In this document: piece by piece, positions 34,518 through 46,840 of the stretch | How positions within the stretch are numbered: position 1 is the first letter of the stretch | Layout of the letters: each line of letters begins with the position of its first letter | Source: Gnetum montanum | Taxonomy: Eukaryota; Streptophyta; Gnetopsida; Gnetales; Gnetaceae | NCBI GenBank assembly: GCA_015680685.1 | Contig: MNCI01002813.1 | Coordinates: forward strand, 775,688 to 839,687 | Direction: 5' to 3' | DNA length: 64,000 nt | Notes under the pieces: generated by a model | What the model saw: only the letters and a program-made list of their open reading frames with translations | Database searches by the model: none | Told to the model about the DNA's origin: nothing | Position numbers and translations under genes: made by a program

Positions 34518-36045
34518 ACCTAAATCCCAAACCTTGAATCTTGAATCCTAGAACCTCTAATCCCAAACTCTAAACTTTAAACCATGAAACCTTAAAACCT
34601 TGAGCCCCAAACCCCAAACCTCAAACATAGAGCCCCTAAACTTGAACCTTGAACCCTGAACCCTAAAAAACCTAAAAATCCTAAAAAATACTAAAACCCT
34701 AGAACTCTAAATTTCAAAGCCTAAACCTAGAACCCCTAAATCCTAAACCCTAAGAAACATAAAGCCTAAACCCTAAATCTTGAACACCAAACATTGAACC
34801 CTAAACCATAAATTCCTAAACTTTCAAACCTAAATGCTAAACCCTAAATCATGAACCCTAAATCCTAAGAACCATGAACCTCAAACCCTAAATCCTAAGA
34901 ACCTTAAATCCTAAACCCTAGAACCCTAAACCCTAACAACTAAATGCTAAAACCTAAATCCTAAATCCTAAAACCTAAACCCTGAATTCTAAATCATGAA
35001 TCTTGAACTTGAAACCCTAAACCTTGAGCCCTGAACCCCAAACCTTGAACCCTAAACCCATAACAATAAGAATCCTAAAACCAAAACTCAAAGAACCATG
35101 AACCATGAACCTTGAAAACCATAAAAATCCTAAATCCTAAACCCTAAACCTTATGAAGCCTTAATCAAAAAACCCTAAACCATAAATCCTAATGCCTGAA
35201 CCTTGAACCCTAGACCCTGAACCTTAAACCTTAAATCCTAAACCATGAACCATGAATCTTGAATCCTAAATCATAAAACCTAAACACTAATTCCTAAATT
35301 AAGAACCATAAATCATAAACCATAAATAATAAACTCTAGAATCATAAATCCTAAACCCTAGAACCCTAAACCCTAAATCCTTAACCATGAACCTTAAACC
35401 CTCAACCCTAAACCAAAGATCATAAACCCTAAGCCCTAAATCTTGAACCATAAATCATAAACCCTAAACCCTAAAACTTAAATCATAAACCTTAAACCCT
35501 AAACCCTAAACCATGAACCCTAAACACTAAGCCCTAATATCCATAAACCCTGAATCGTAAATCCTAAATCATAAATCCTAAAAATCTTAAACCCTTAACC
35601 CTTAACTCTAAATCATAAATCCTAAAACCCTAAACCCTAAACCATCAACACTAAACCTTGAACAATGAACCCTAAACCCTAAACTTGAAAGCTTAAACCT
35701 TGAACCCTAAATCTTCAACCATGATCCATAAACCCTAGAACCCTAAACCCTAAACCTTGAACCTTGATTTCTAAACCCTAAACCATGAACCTTGACCCCT
35801 AAACCCTAAACCCTAAACCTTGAATCCCAACCCATGAACCCTAAATCCTAAATCCTAAACCCTGAATCCTAAATATTAAAACACTAAAACCCTAAACCCT
35901 AAGCCCTGAATCCTAAACCCTAAACCATAAACCCTAAGAACCCTCTTAAACATAAAAACTAAACCATGAATCTTGAATCATGAGAATCCTTAAATCCTAA
36001 ACCCTAACCCCTAAGAACCCCTAAAACTAAACCATAAAGCCTAGT
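34518..36045 (+). repeat. degenerate telomeric array T2 (CCCTAAA)n, about 1.5 kb
   Basis: Continuous CCCTAAA-derived heptamers, mostly one or two changes each (CCTTGAA, CCATGAA, CCATAAA, TCCTAAA), with roughly 7-bp register kept and occasional extra A. Perfect runs are only two or three units. All on the + strand in one orientation. Confidence 0.95.
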
Positions 36046-36590
36046 CACATGACTTATCAAAAGATTCCTAAAGATAAAGATGATGATCTTGTAGCTATTT
36101 GTTGAAGTAATCCAAGATGTCCTAGAACCTTTCTCACCAAAAGTTACTATTCTTCATGGAGGTTCTCCAATTCAACAATTTAATGGATATTTCTTTTTGA
36201 TTTTTTGGTTGCTATTAAAACCCATCCCATATCCTTTAAATAAATAGGATTCATTATTTTATAAGTTTATTATTATTTGTAAAAGTTGAATTTTTAATTT
36301 AGCAACAAACATGACATTTTAAAAAAAAACATCATGTTCCTTCTTTCCAAAAGTAATAAAAATAACATGTCATTCCAAATTCTTCACATCTTAGGTTTGT
36401 GCAACTAGAAGATGATCAATAGAGAATTTAAAGCTAGTGAAACTTTGATAAGTACTTATGAAGGATGCAATTCCTCAAAAGTGATTTAATTCATCAAGTT
36501 TATTCTTCATGTTGTAATTCTTCTTGTTTTTATTTATTATTTCCTTCAAGCTAAATCAAGATATCAATAAGCAGCACACAATACATTTTT
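36045..36590 (+). repeat. isolated PLE terminal repeat between telomeric arrays
   Basis: Starts CACATGACTTATCAAAAGATT and runs through the GATGATGATCTTGTAG, CATTATTTTATAAG and AATAAGCAGCACAC landmarks of the PLE 3' end. No RT core or N-terminal ORF accompanies it, so it is a solo terminal repeat or an extremely 5'-truncated copy. Confidence 0.85.
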
Positions 36591-36868
36591 AAATTTTTAA
36601 CCTTTAACTTTTTACCTTTAACTTTTTAACTTTTAACTTTTTACCCTTAACTTTGAACTTTGAACTTTTTACTATTTAACTTTTTAACTTATAATGTTAA
36701 GATTTTTAATTTTTAACTTTAATTTTTGAACTTTTTACATTTAACTTTTAACTTTTTACCCTTTAAATCTTTATCCTTTCACTTTTTCACTTTAAATTTT
36801 CTAACTTTTTAACTTTTCACCTTTACCTTTTAACTTTTAACTGTTTACCTTTAACTTTTTAACTTTTA
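36586..36868 (+). repeat. (CTTTTAA)-like heptamer block 4, longest
   Basis: About 280 bp of CTTTTAA, CTTTTTAAC and CTTTAAC variants, ending AACTTTTAATCCTAAACCC where telomeric array T3 begins without a gap. Confidence 0.9.
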
Positions 36869-38160
36869 ATCCTAAACCCTAAACCCTAAACCCTATTAAC
36901 CATAAACCTTGAAACCCTGAACCCTAAAATCATAAAATCCTAAACCATAAACCTTGAACCCTAAACCTTAATCCTAAACCCCTAAATCATAAACCCTACT
37001 CCTAACCCCTGAATCATAAACCATAAAAACATTGAATCCTAAATCATAAACCATAAACCCTAAACCACTATATGATTAACCCTAAATCATAAATCCTAGA
37101 TCCTAAAACCATATTCCTTAAAATACTAAACCCAAATCTAACCCCTCAACCATCAACCCTAAACCTTAAACACTAAACCTTGAAGCTTAAACTATGAATT
37201 GTGAATCCTAAACACTGATCTCTAAACCATAAACCCTCAACCATAGACCTTAATAGCCTTCAAAACTAAACCCTAAACCCTATGAATCCTAAACCCTAAA
37301 CCCTAATCCTATACTATAAATACTAAACCCTAAATCCTAGACCCTCAACTCTAGAACCCTAGGTTCACTTGAAACCCAAAACCCTAAATCCTAAACCCTA
37401 AACATTGAACCCTAAACATTAAAACTTGAACCATGAACCCTCAACCCTTAACCCTTAACCTTGAACACTAAACCCTAAACCCTAAACCCTATACACTAAA
37501 TCATGAACCCTAAATCCTAAGAATCATGAACCATGAATCTGAAATCCTAAGAACCTTAAACCTTAAATCCCAAACCCTGAATCCAAAACCCTTGAACCCT
37601 AAACCTTAAACTCTCAATAGTAAATCATGAACCCTAAATTATAAATTCTAAATCCTAAATCCAAAACCCTTAACCATCAACCCTAAACCATACATCTTAA
37701 ACCCTAGAAATCCTAATCCTTGAACCCTAAACCCTAAATACTAAACACTAAACATATACCATAAATCATAAACCATGAACAGTAAATTCATAAAATCATA
37801 AATCTTAAAATCTACATCATAAACCCTAAAATTTGAACCCTATACCATATAACCTAAACCCTAAACCATGAACCTTAAACCACAAATACTAAGAATCCTA
37901 AATCCTAAACACTAAACCTTGAACCATGAATCCTAACTTAAAACCCTAAACCCTAAAGCATGAACCCTAAATGCTCTAAACCCTAAGCCTTGATCCCTAA
38001 ACCCTAGATCTTAAATGTTAAACCCTAAAACCCTAATACCATGAATCCTAAATCATAAACAATGAACTCTAAGAATCCTTTGAATCCTAAACCCTAACCT
38101 TGAGAACCCCTAGACCTTAAACCCTAACCCCTAAGAACCCCTAGCTCTTAACCTTAAATC
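36869..38160 (+). repeat. degenerate telomeric array T3 (CCCTAAA)n, about 1.3 kb
   Basis: Opens with three near-perfect heptamers, then degenerates like T2. It ends TTAAATCCTATTTACATGACTT, where CCTATT...CATGACTT is also the sequence of the internal motif of the PLE coding region. Confidence 0.95.
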
Positions 38161-40470
38161 CTATTTACATGACTTGGCAAAAGCTTCTTAAAATTAGAGA
38201 TGATGATCTTGTAGTTATTTGCTGAAGTAATCCAAGATGTCTTAGAACCTTTCTCACCAAAAGTTACTATTCTGTATGGAGATTTTCCAATTCAGCAATT
38301 TAATGGATATTTTTCTTTGCTTTTTTGGTCGCTATTATAGCTAACCCTCATATTTATTAAACATATAGGATTCATTATTTTATAAGTTTATTGTTGTAAT
38401 TTTATTATTTTTTATGCTTATTTATATTTTATAAGTTAATTATTATTTGTAAAAGGTGGTTTTTTATTTAGTAACAAGACATGATGCTTCAAAAAACAAC
38501 ATGCCATTTTGAATTTTGTACATCTCAGGTTCATGCAACCAAAAGATGATCAATAGAGAATTTGGAGCTAGTGTAAATTGGATAAGTGCTAATGAGGGGT
38601 GCAATTCCTTGAAAGTTCTTCACTTCATCAAGTTTATTCTTCATGTTGTAATTCATTTTTCTATTATTTACTATTACCTTTAGACTAAACCAAGATATCA
38701 ATAAGAAGCATGTAATACATTTATAAATTTTTACCCTTAATGTTTTTCTCATTGAAATAGCCGATTTATATATGGCATCATCTAATTTTTCTCATTTGGA
38801 TGATGCTCTTGGCCAACAAAGAGAGCAAGGTTGAAATATCTAATAGGATCATAATCCTATTCCTAGTGGCTCCTTCCCCATAGAGTTCTCTTCTCATGAT
38901 AATCGAACATGTAGGAAGCTTGAACAGATCTTCTTTGATGACATTTAGATTGAATCTAAGGCCAAAAAATGGTTTTATGATTATATCTTCATACGTGTTT
39001 TAGCCTTGAACCAACACATGAGCCTTATATATCAATTTCATGAAAAGCTTAGAAAAGCTTGAGATTATTTCGAAAATGCCATTGACATCTTGCAACAACA
39101 ATTGATTTATTAAAGATATCATAGACATAAAATTAAGGATCATTATCTCTATCAAGCTTATTAGTTAATTAGCAAAATTTCATCCTTGAAGATTGTTGCA
39201 AACTAGTGTACTTGAGATGAATCCTCATTACTATTACACCTTGTCTCATGATTTTAGTCACAAATTCTATTAAAGGATTTAAAAATATGTTTCATGTGCA
39301 CAAACAAATAGTTATCATGATCCAAAAAAATTTAATCATCCAAAGTCTGCAAAGAATATTTCCATAATTAAAACTTGAAAGAGCTTCAACAAATAATAAA
39401 ATGCAAAAAAAAGTTTGTAGAAATATATAATGGATGCAACAATAAGAACATGGATTCTTATCATAAAGGTACGACATATATAGTCATATAATGTCAACAA
39501 AATCTGCAAAATTTTGTTGAGCAAAATTCACTACATTTCATTTGATTTACAAAACTTCTTCCAAGGTGTTAACGTAGCTCATCTTTTGCAAGTCTATATA
39601 AAAAAATTAAAATAATTTTGTGTTCAATTGATTCTAATACATAACCTTCATAAATAAAAAAGCCATGGAATTTAATAATCACACTTGATCTATTACTAAT
39701 AAAGATCTCCATCTCATCTTTGGGAAAGTTTTGAGAAGGATTTTCTTTTGCTTAAAGTATTGCAAGAGTGCATCACCAAAAAGAGAGGGACCCCTCTCAT
39801 TTTCAACTTAAATTTCACTTCCTCTATGAAATCTTTAAATGTGAGGCAAATCCTAAACCCTATTCACATGGCTTACCAAAAGATTTCTAAAATTAATGAT
39901 GATGATCTTGTAGTTAATTTTTGAAGTAATCTAAGACATTTGAGAACCTTTCTTACCAAAAGTTACTATTCTACATGGAGATTCTTTAATTCAAAAATTT
40001 AATGAATATTTTTTCTTTGCTTTTCTAGTCACTATTATAACCCATCCTATATCCTTTAAACATATGGGGCTCATTATTTTATAAGTTTATTATTATCTGC
40101 AAAAGTTTGGTTTTTAATTTAGTAACAAGACATGATGTTTCAAAAAAAAACACCTCATGTTCCTTCATTTTGGAAGTAATAAAAACAACATGCTATTTTG
40201 AATTTTTCACATCTCAAGTTCATGCAAATAGAAGGTGATCAACAGAGAATTTGGAGTTAGTGTAACTTTAATAAGTGCTGATAAGGGGTGCAATTACTTG
40301 AAACCACTTCACTTCACTGTTCATTCTTCATGTTGTAATCCATTTTTCTATTATTTACTATTGCCTTCAAGCTAAATCAAGATATTAATAAGCATCACAT
40401 AATACATTTTTAACTTTTTAACTTTTAACTTTTAACTTTTTACCTTTAACTTTTTAACTTTAACTTTTAA
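38160..40470 (+). mobile_element. PLE copy with internal deletion between arrays T3 and T4
   Basis: Terminal repeat (38,160-38,740), then the N-terminal ORF (CTCATTTGGATGATGCTCTTGG at about 38,791, matching 28,518) to about 39,690, then a jump straight to the RT thumb (GAAAAGTTT-like block at about 39,725, CATCACCAAAAAGAGAGG), a telomere-like motif (39,851-39,864), 3' UTR, and a heptamer block at 40,406-40,470. The RT core and its N-terminal lead-in are missing. Confidence 0.8.
40406..40470 (+). repeat. (CTTTTAA)-like heptamer block 5
   Basis: Short block at the end of the deleted copy, running directly into telomeric array T4. Confidence 0.85.
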
Positions 40471-41676
40471 TCCTAAACATTATAATACTAAAACTCTTAA
40501 CCTTAAACCTTAAACTCTAAACCCTAGACCTAAACCCCTAAACCCTAACCCTTAAAATCTAAGAACCACTAAACTCTAATAACTCATGAATCCTAAACCC
40601 TAAGAACCCTAAACACTAACAACACTACACCCTAAACCCCTAAACACTAGCAATACTGAGCCCTAAACCCTAAACCCTAAACACTAAACCCTAAATCTTA
40701 AATCTTAAATCCTTGAATACTAAATCCTAAACCCTATATCCTAGAACTCTAATCCCTAGAACCCTAAATCCTATACCCTATACCCCAAACCCTCAAACCT
40801 AAACCTTAAATGCTAAGCCCTAAACACTGAACTTTAAACTCTAAACCTTGAACCGTAAGCCCTAAACCCTCAATCCAAAACATCAAGAATCCTAAAACAT
40901 ACGAACCTTAAACCTTAAATACTCAATCCTATGAACCCTAAACTCTAAACCATAAATCCTATACCCTATATATTAAACACTAAATCCTAAACCCTAAATT
41001 CTACAACCCTATAATCCTAAACCTTGAACACTAAAACCTAAATCCTAGACCCTCAACCCTTAATCACAAATTATAAGCCCTAAATCCTAGGTCTTGAACC
41101 CAAAATACTAAACCTTAAATCCTAAACCCTAACTACCATCAACCCTAAACCCTAAACACTAAATCCTAAGAATCCTAAACCCTTAACCATAAATCCTAAA
41201 CCCTAATGCCCAAAACCATAAATCCTAAACTTTAAACTTTCAACAATAAAATCATGAACCCTAAATCCTAAAACCTAAACTATGAACCCTAAATAATAAA
41301 CCTAGTATTCTTAACCCTAAACCCTCAACACTCAACACTAAACCCTAAATCCTAAACCTTGAACCCTCAACCTTGAAACTTGAATCATGAACCCTAAACC
41401 CTAAATCACAAACCCCAAACCATAAACCATAAACCCTAAGAAGCATGAATCCTAATCCCTAATTCCTAAACCCTAAATCTTAGAACCATAAAATCCTAGA
41501 CCCTAAAACATGAACCTTAAACCCTAAGCACTAAACCCCAACTACTAAATCCTAAATGCCTAACCCCTAATGCTAAACCCCTAAACCCTAAACCATGAAT
41601 CCTAAACCCCAAATCCTAAACCATCATCCCTAAACCATAAAGCCTAGGCCCTAGATGCTAGACCCTAAACCATAAA
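40471..41676 (+). repeat. degenerate telomeric array T4 (CCCTAAA)n, about 1.2 kb
   Basis: Same orientation and degeneracy as T2 and T3; a run of three near-perfect units lies near 40,660-40,685. It ends at ACCATAAATAGG, after which the sequence is unrelated. Confidence 0.95.
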
Positions 41677-41679
41677 TAG

Positions 41680-42547
41680 GTATACATCTTCATTATCATT
41701 ATAGTTCATTAATTGATGCTTTAATTGATTTTGGAGTAGTAACAACTATCTACATTACCTAGATTCTCATGAATCTTTCTACCCCACTTAGCACACTAAC
41801 TTCAATAGTATAACTAATGATACATTAGGGGTTAGTGATCTAGGACTAACTATTAGCATAGGTTAAGTATTTAATCCTAAGCTCTAAAATGATCCAAATG
41901 GTTTAATTAAATTGTTTGGCATGATTAGTTAACTAAGTTATGACTTCTTAAGGGACTATTTAAGGTTTCACCTAATTATTAGGTATCCAATTGATTAATT
42001 TAACCTCATAATTAAATTTAGAAGGGTGAAAAATGTTAGGAACAATTATTTATATGTTAGAAAAGGACATCATATGCCTAAGTTATGCTAAAATATTCCC
42101 TCCAAAGGTATTGAGGCATTATGTTAGGAAAGATGTAAAAATAAATTTCTATAGGATAGATATGACTTTGCCATTACATATGAAAGGTTGAAATCTATTG
42201 GAAATGACTCTTTGTTGATCAAAAAATACTTTCAAAATCAGAAGTTATAGCTTTTGAAGTCCAAAACTTTGGGTATAGAAAAAAGGACTTTAAAAAGGTC
42301 ATCCATCCTAGTACTATTCCAAAACAAGCACGCTTAATTAAGGAATTTTTATCCAAATTGCAATTACTCCATCAAATTATCTTTTGTTATTTTTTCAGAA
42401 TTTTTATATTTACATTTTCCATTTTGAATTTGATGTTTTTTTAATTCTTGTTAATTAACAAAAAATTTAAAATTTTTCTATCAATCGATGTTTTCATTTT
42501 CTAAGGGTAGGGATGATATCATTGGTAGTTATTGTTAAAAACTAAAA
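41680..42547. other. intergenic stretch, nothing recognised
   Basis: AT-rich, no open frame of note and no repeat shared with neighbours. It separates telomeric array T4 from the LTR at 42,548. Confidence 0.5.
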
Positions 42548-43318
42548 TGATGAGTGATGGGATGCGATATTGCAGTCCACCACAATGCATATAAATAAGA
42601 AGCGGCTCTCCCTTGTTTTGGTATTAGAGTTTAGATTGTAGTGAAACTCTAGCAGTTTGATCCCTCTAGAGTTAGATTATTTTTCCAATGTCTACCCGCA
42701 GTGTGGTGAATGTAATTGTACGTCATTCTTTATTCAAGTGTGACGTACTTGGACACACACATGAATCGCAATAAAGATTGAGATTACTTCATCATTGCAG
42801 CATTCACTTTGTTATTTTTTTATTTGTTTATTTAATGTTATTTACTATTTTCTCTCTCACCCTTAAACTCCTAGAACACGGAACGAGTATGACTTAATTA
42901 TGAGCATTTAAGTATGACTACTTGGTATCCTAGTGGCATACCTAGGATTTATGCTTGGTAACCCAGTGGTAGTCATGCACAAGGTCCAAGATGTGTATGG
43001 ATGATCAAGGAATCAGCTGCTCATCACACTTAGGCTAGATTAGATTCTCTTACCCTTCCCCTCCTAGCTTATCATAGTTAATATTATTTTCCACTACCTT
43101 CAGGAGTAGCATTAGAATCAGGAACACATCATACACCTCACTCTAGACTAAACCATACATGACAAGCTAATACTAGTCTAGGTGGGAAGATAGCGAACTG
43201 CAACCTAAGGTTAATGATCTAGGTGCCACAACTAGTCCTTCTACGAAGTTCAACTAGATCGCACCTGAAAACGCTCATATCCGTATGGTTGAGTGTAGGG
43301 GTATCTCGCCACTCATCA
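42548..43318 (+). repeat. 5' LTR of TE-5
   Basis: 771 bp, begins TGATGAGTG and ends CACTCATCA, a 9-bp inverted repeat containing TG..CA. Inside: GATGCGATAT near the start, a TATA box in GCATATAAATAAG at about 42,585, CAATAAAGATTGAG (poly-A signal type) at about 42,770, and GGTATCCTAGTGGCATACC further on. One base after the end lies the PBS. Confidence 0.9.
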
Positions 43319-43319
43319 T

Positions 43320-43337
43320 TGGCACCGTTGCCAGGGA
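43320..43337 (+). promoter_or_regulatory. primer-binding site, tRNA-Asp type
   Basis: TGGCACCGTTGCCAGGGA. The plant tRNA-Asp complement expected from memory is TGGCGCCGTTGCCGGGGA; the two differences are both G to A. It fixes the strand and the LTR edge. Confidence 0.85.
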
Positions 43338-43699
43338 CGGTGCTAGTTATCTAGATTAGTTATATCATACAAGGTTGATGTATAAGAACTTAACAATATA
43401 TCTCTTAGAAAGAAGTAATTATAAAAATTCATGTTTAAATTCACACACAACTTCACAACAATGCCTCTCCTACAAGATAATAATAACACCACACTTAGTG
43501 AGGAAGTTCATTGGAGAACCAACGAACTATACGACGATGTATATTGGAGTATACAACCTGAAGTGGGAGTTTCTTATAAACATGAATGAAAAAAAAGGTC
43601 ATCACAACACATGAAAGACTAACTTACTGGATGATGGTGAACCCCCACTAGCCACTACAAGCCTAACACAAATACAAGAGGTCGTTTGAATCTCACGTA

Positions 43700-45330
43700 G
43701 GCATCATAAAGAGAGCCGTCTACCTAGGCTCAATTTAAATAACTTTCCTAAATTTTTAGGAGGCTATGAATTAGATTTGTATCAACATTTACAAGCATTC
43801 TAAAATGCTTGTACATGGAACAACATGGATAATGGTTGGCAAAAACTTAAGCTCTTTCCTATGACACTCGTTGACCAAGCAAAAGTATGGTATAGATTGT
43901 TAAAACCAAATTCAATATGATTCTTGTCAACAATGGTAGAAGTATTTTACAAAAAATATCAAACCTACACAAGAGTGTCAACTTTGAGGAAATAAATCCC
44001 AAGGATGGAAACAAGAAAAACATGAACCCTTGGACATGGCCTTAGAAAGATATTATTCACTATTAAACAACTGTCCAAGCCATGGGTTTTCCAAGGAAAG
44101 GCTAATGTATCATATCATTGATGGGCTACGTAATGAAACAAGAGAGACCCTAGGAACGTATGCCCAAGCTCAACTATATGAACCATGAACCCATCAAATC
44201 CAAGAGCTTATTTAGCAAGTAGCAAAAGAAGAAGGAGAATTAGCTAGATCGAAGAGTGTTGAAAAACATCAACGGGATCAAAATCTCAACTCAACCAAGG
44301 TCCATGATCATAAATAGGAGAAATCAAAAAATTTCAAGGTGGAAACATCATCTTTGCCAATACAAAAATCATTAGAAGAAGCTGAGGCAAAGATCAATAA
44401 GATGTTGGACTGGATGAATCAAAAGTGTGGAGAATATATCAATAACATTGGAGATAGAGTTTTGACAACCCAAGACGTAGGACAAAATAATATACATTCA
44501 AAAAAAAGAATAAAGGAAATAAGCACTCAACTGCCAATCATATGTATAAATGTAACATATGCCTGTACAATCACCCCAAGGATCAATGCCCAATATTGTT
44601 ACATTTACATGAGCATTGGGGAAACACATTACATCCAGAGTTCATACATAGATACTATGTTTGGTCACAGTGGCAACAATCCCAATCGTGGGGGAGACCA
44701 CCCTTAGACTGGAGGCACCCTTCATATTTTCTGAACTCAAATTCTTATCACATTCAACATCTTGTTTCTCCAATTGGGCCAACATACTTTATCTCACCAC
44801 AGTACCCTTCTCGACAATACTATCAACCCATGCCTCCAACACAACCACCACCTTGTGCACCTTATATTCCTCCTAACTTTCAACATTCTCATCCTTTCCC
44901 TCCTTCCACAGTGCCACCAACTATTCCTAAAGTGTTTGTGCCATAGCCACAACCCATGAACAATACTTGTGCTACTAATACTAACAGTAATGCAAAGCCT
45001 CCTCAACATCAAAAGCGTCCTTTCCTTAAACACAGTCGTAAGAAGGGACAACATAATTCAAAGGCCACTGCATCTTCCAACCCAGCACAAGTCCCACACT
45101 TTGATGCACCCTTACCTTTGAATCCAATGCCTCATGTAACATTATCAAGGCCACCATCAAACACTCCAACAACAATACAGCCCAATGAACACAACAATGG
45201 GAGGCATCATTCTAATCCTTGCATACCATCTAATGGTTACAAACATCATAATACGTCAACTCATTATTCGGGAACTACATCATATAAAGTACCCCACTAT
45301 GCTTATTACAATCAAATGTGTGAACCCTAA
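43700..45330 (+). pseudogene. gag remnant of TE-5
   Basis: Forward strand: NFPKFLGGYELDLYQHLQAF, NNMDNGWQKLKLFPMTLVDQ, VWYRLLKPNS, VEVFYKKYQTYTRVSTLRK are the counterpart of the gag at 56.9-58.7 kb (NIPHFEGGYN, KLKLFPRTLTKEAESWY). Then a coiled-coil-like EEAEAKINKMLDWMNQKCGE, a zinc-knuckle-like CNICLYNHPKDQCP (spacing CX2CX3HX4C, one residue shorter than usual), and a Pro/Gln/His-rich tail (PPTQPPPCAPYIPP) open to 45,330. Stops are frequent before 44,339 and rare after. Gag packages element RNA; this copy cannot do so as it stands. Confidence 0.75.
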
Positions 45331-45439
45331 GGGGATAAGTATAGACCGGTCCCAATACTTCCAACATGCAAGGATCCTTATCTTTCATTTATTAATCCTT
45401 GCCATCCTCAACTGATTAGTTATGGAGGATATCCCCCAT

Positions 45440-46840
45440 TTCAATAATAATCAGGATTAATAAATATTTTTCATTTTCTTTAATTTTACAACTTTTTGTT
45501 TTCCAATTTTTCATTTTTTAACTTTTTGTTTTATCTTTTTATCTTTTTGTGTTTTTGTCTTTTTGTATTTTTTTTCTTTTTACATTTTTGTAAGTAATCT
45601 CATCTATGAATAAAACACTCATGTGGATCATTGGTTGGGGTGTGTTTTAAGTTATTAAGTCATGAGTGATCAATTATTTCGACAGTGAGCCCATTACACC
45701 CACTCATCCACTCTACAAATAAGAGGTTTTGTTAGAGGGTACAGTGGCATTCTTGACATTTTAAAAATGTAAAATAATTTTGTGTTCATTGTACCTAGAA
45801 TGAAGAAGGATGGACCAAGCAAGAATGAATAGCATGTGACATCAAGGGAACTTGCAGATTCTCTTTGGTGATAGCTATGGGAGTTGTCATGCAATGTGGT
45901 TGTACTAAGATCCTTGTAGATCTAATGAAAATGGGAGTAAGAGTAATCAAAAGGGCACTCAAAAATCAAATGTTGTCTAGGGGGTCACACTTGAAAGACA
46001 TGCACCCATGCCTGAAGGTTGGCAGCTTCTTTGGATTCAGTAAAGTGAAAAAAAAAAGAAAGAAAAACAAATTTCCATAAAACAAAAATTACTCCTCCCT
46101 TGTATAAAATGCCAAGGATCGTACGCCTTGTTATTATGGTACTCTCATAGTTGTTCACCATGAGATGAAACAATGCAATGTCACTGATTAGAGGAATGTA
46201 CTTGGTCCTAATCTTGGAATGATGGGTCAATGACATATTAATCATGCTTTACATGCATGATTCACTATGCCCTAGGTCAGTTACCTCATGTCCTAATCTC
46301 TACGATCCCTTCTATACTTCATCTCATCTCATTGTTCATGTAATTGTAGCTTGTGTCCTTTGTAGCATAGAATTTTCATCTCATTTTAGTGATATTTACA
46401 TGTGTGTGTTTTTTGGAGTTAGTGTGGATTACATTTAACCCTTTTAGTACCCATAGACACTTTAAGTGTGGTTACACAATGGCATTATAGGTTGGAACCT
46501 ACTTTGGGGAGGATCCACTTGTGTAATTTTTTGTAATCTTCACTGATTCTCTAGCTCAAACACACAATTTCTTACCCTCAACTTAATTTTTCAATTTATT
46601 TTCTTTCCCTACCATTATCCCTCTAAATTTTAATGTTCCAATGTACTATTACATTCCCTTTTTTTCATAACCACCAAATTTTTATTACTAAAGTTCACAT
46701 CATTATCATTAAAAGTGCCTCTCGAATCAATGAAATTACCCTAGGACATCTTAATACTTGACAATATCCTCAATTTCCAACATTAATTTCAAGAAAAATT
46801 ATTAAAAATTTGGTATTTTCTTGGTGTCTCACATCACTAG
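45440..46840 (+). other. T-rich tract and 3' non-coding region of TE-5
   Basis: 45,450-45,600 is a run of TTTTT..GTTTTT phrases matched in reverse by the A-rich tract at 55,310-55,420 in the 52.6 kb element. After it come about 1.2 kb without a recognisable gene, including the shared CCTACTTTGGGGAGGA block. Confidence 0.6.

Larger units (their letters stand above)
27700..41680 (+). mobile_element. stack of telomere-associated Penelope-like elements
   Basis: All PLE pieces are on the + strand and all telomeric arrays read CCCTAAA on the + strand. Order: array 27,709-27,950; terminal repeat 27,950-28,460; long PLE copy 28,515-31,310; three tandem 3' ends to 34,515; array 34,518-36,045; isolated terminal repeat and heptamer block 36,045-36,868; array 36,869-38,160; terminal repeat plus deleted copy 38,160-40,470; array 40,471-41,676. 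PLEs lacking the GIY-YIG endonuclease that add to chromosome ends through C-rich RNA 3' tails are established in rotifers and other eukaryotes. I saw no GIY or YIG motif here. The match in polarity is direct; the telomeric origin is inference. Confidence 0.8.
42548..46840 (+). mobile_element. gag-only Athila-related LTR element (TE-5)
   Basis: 5' LTR 42,548-43,318, PBS, gag remnants to about 45,330, a T-rich tract, then a 3' region sharing CCTACTTTGGGGAGGA (about 46,495) with the element at 52.6-60.0 kb, where it lies at about 54,290 in reverse. No protease, RT or integrase wording was found. A complete 3' LTR is not present: only a U3-like piece at 46,841 follows. The LTR end at 51,177 is too different and lacks a matching target duplication. 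Confidence 0.7.

Noticed and set aside
27709-41676. A functional present-day telomere
   Set aside because: Perfect runs are only two or three heptamers, all arrays are heavily mutated, and other sequence extends on both sides.
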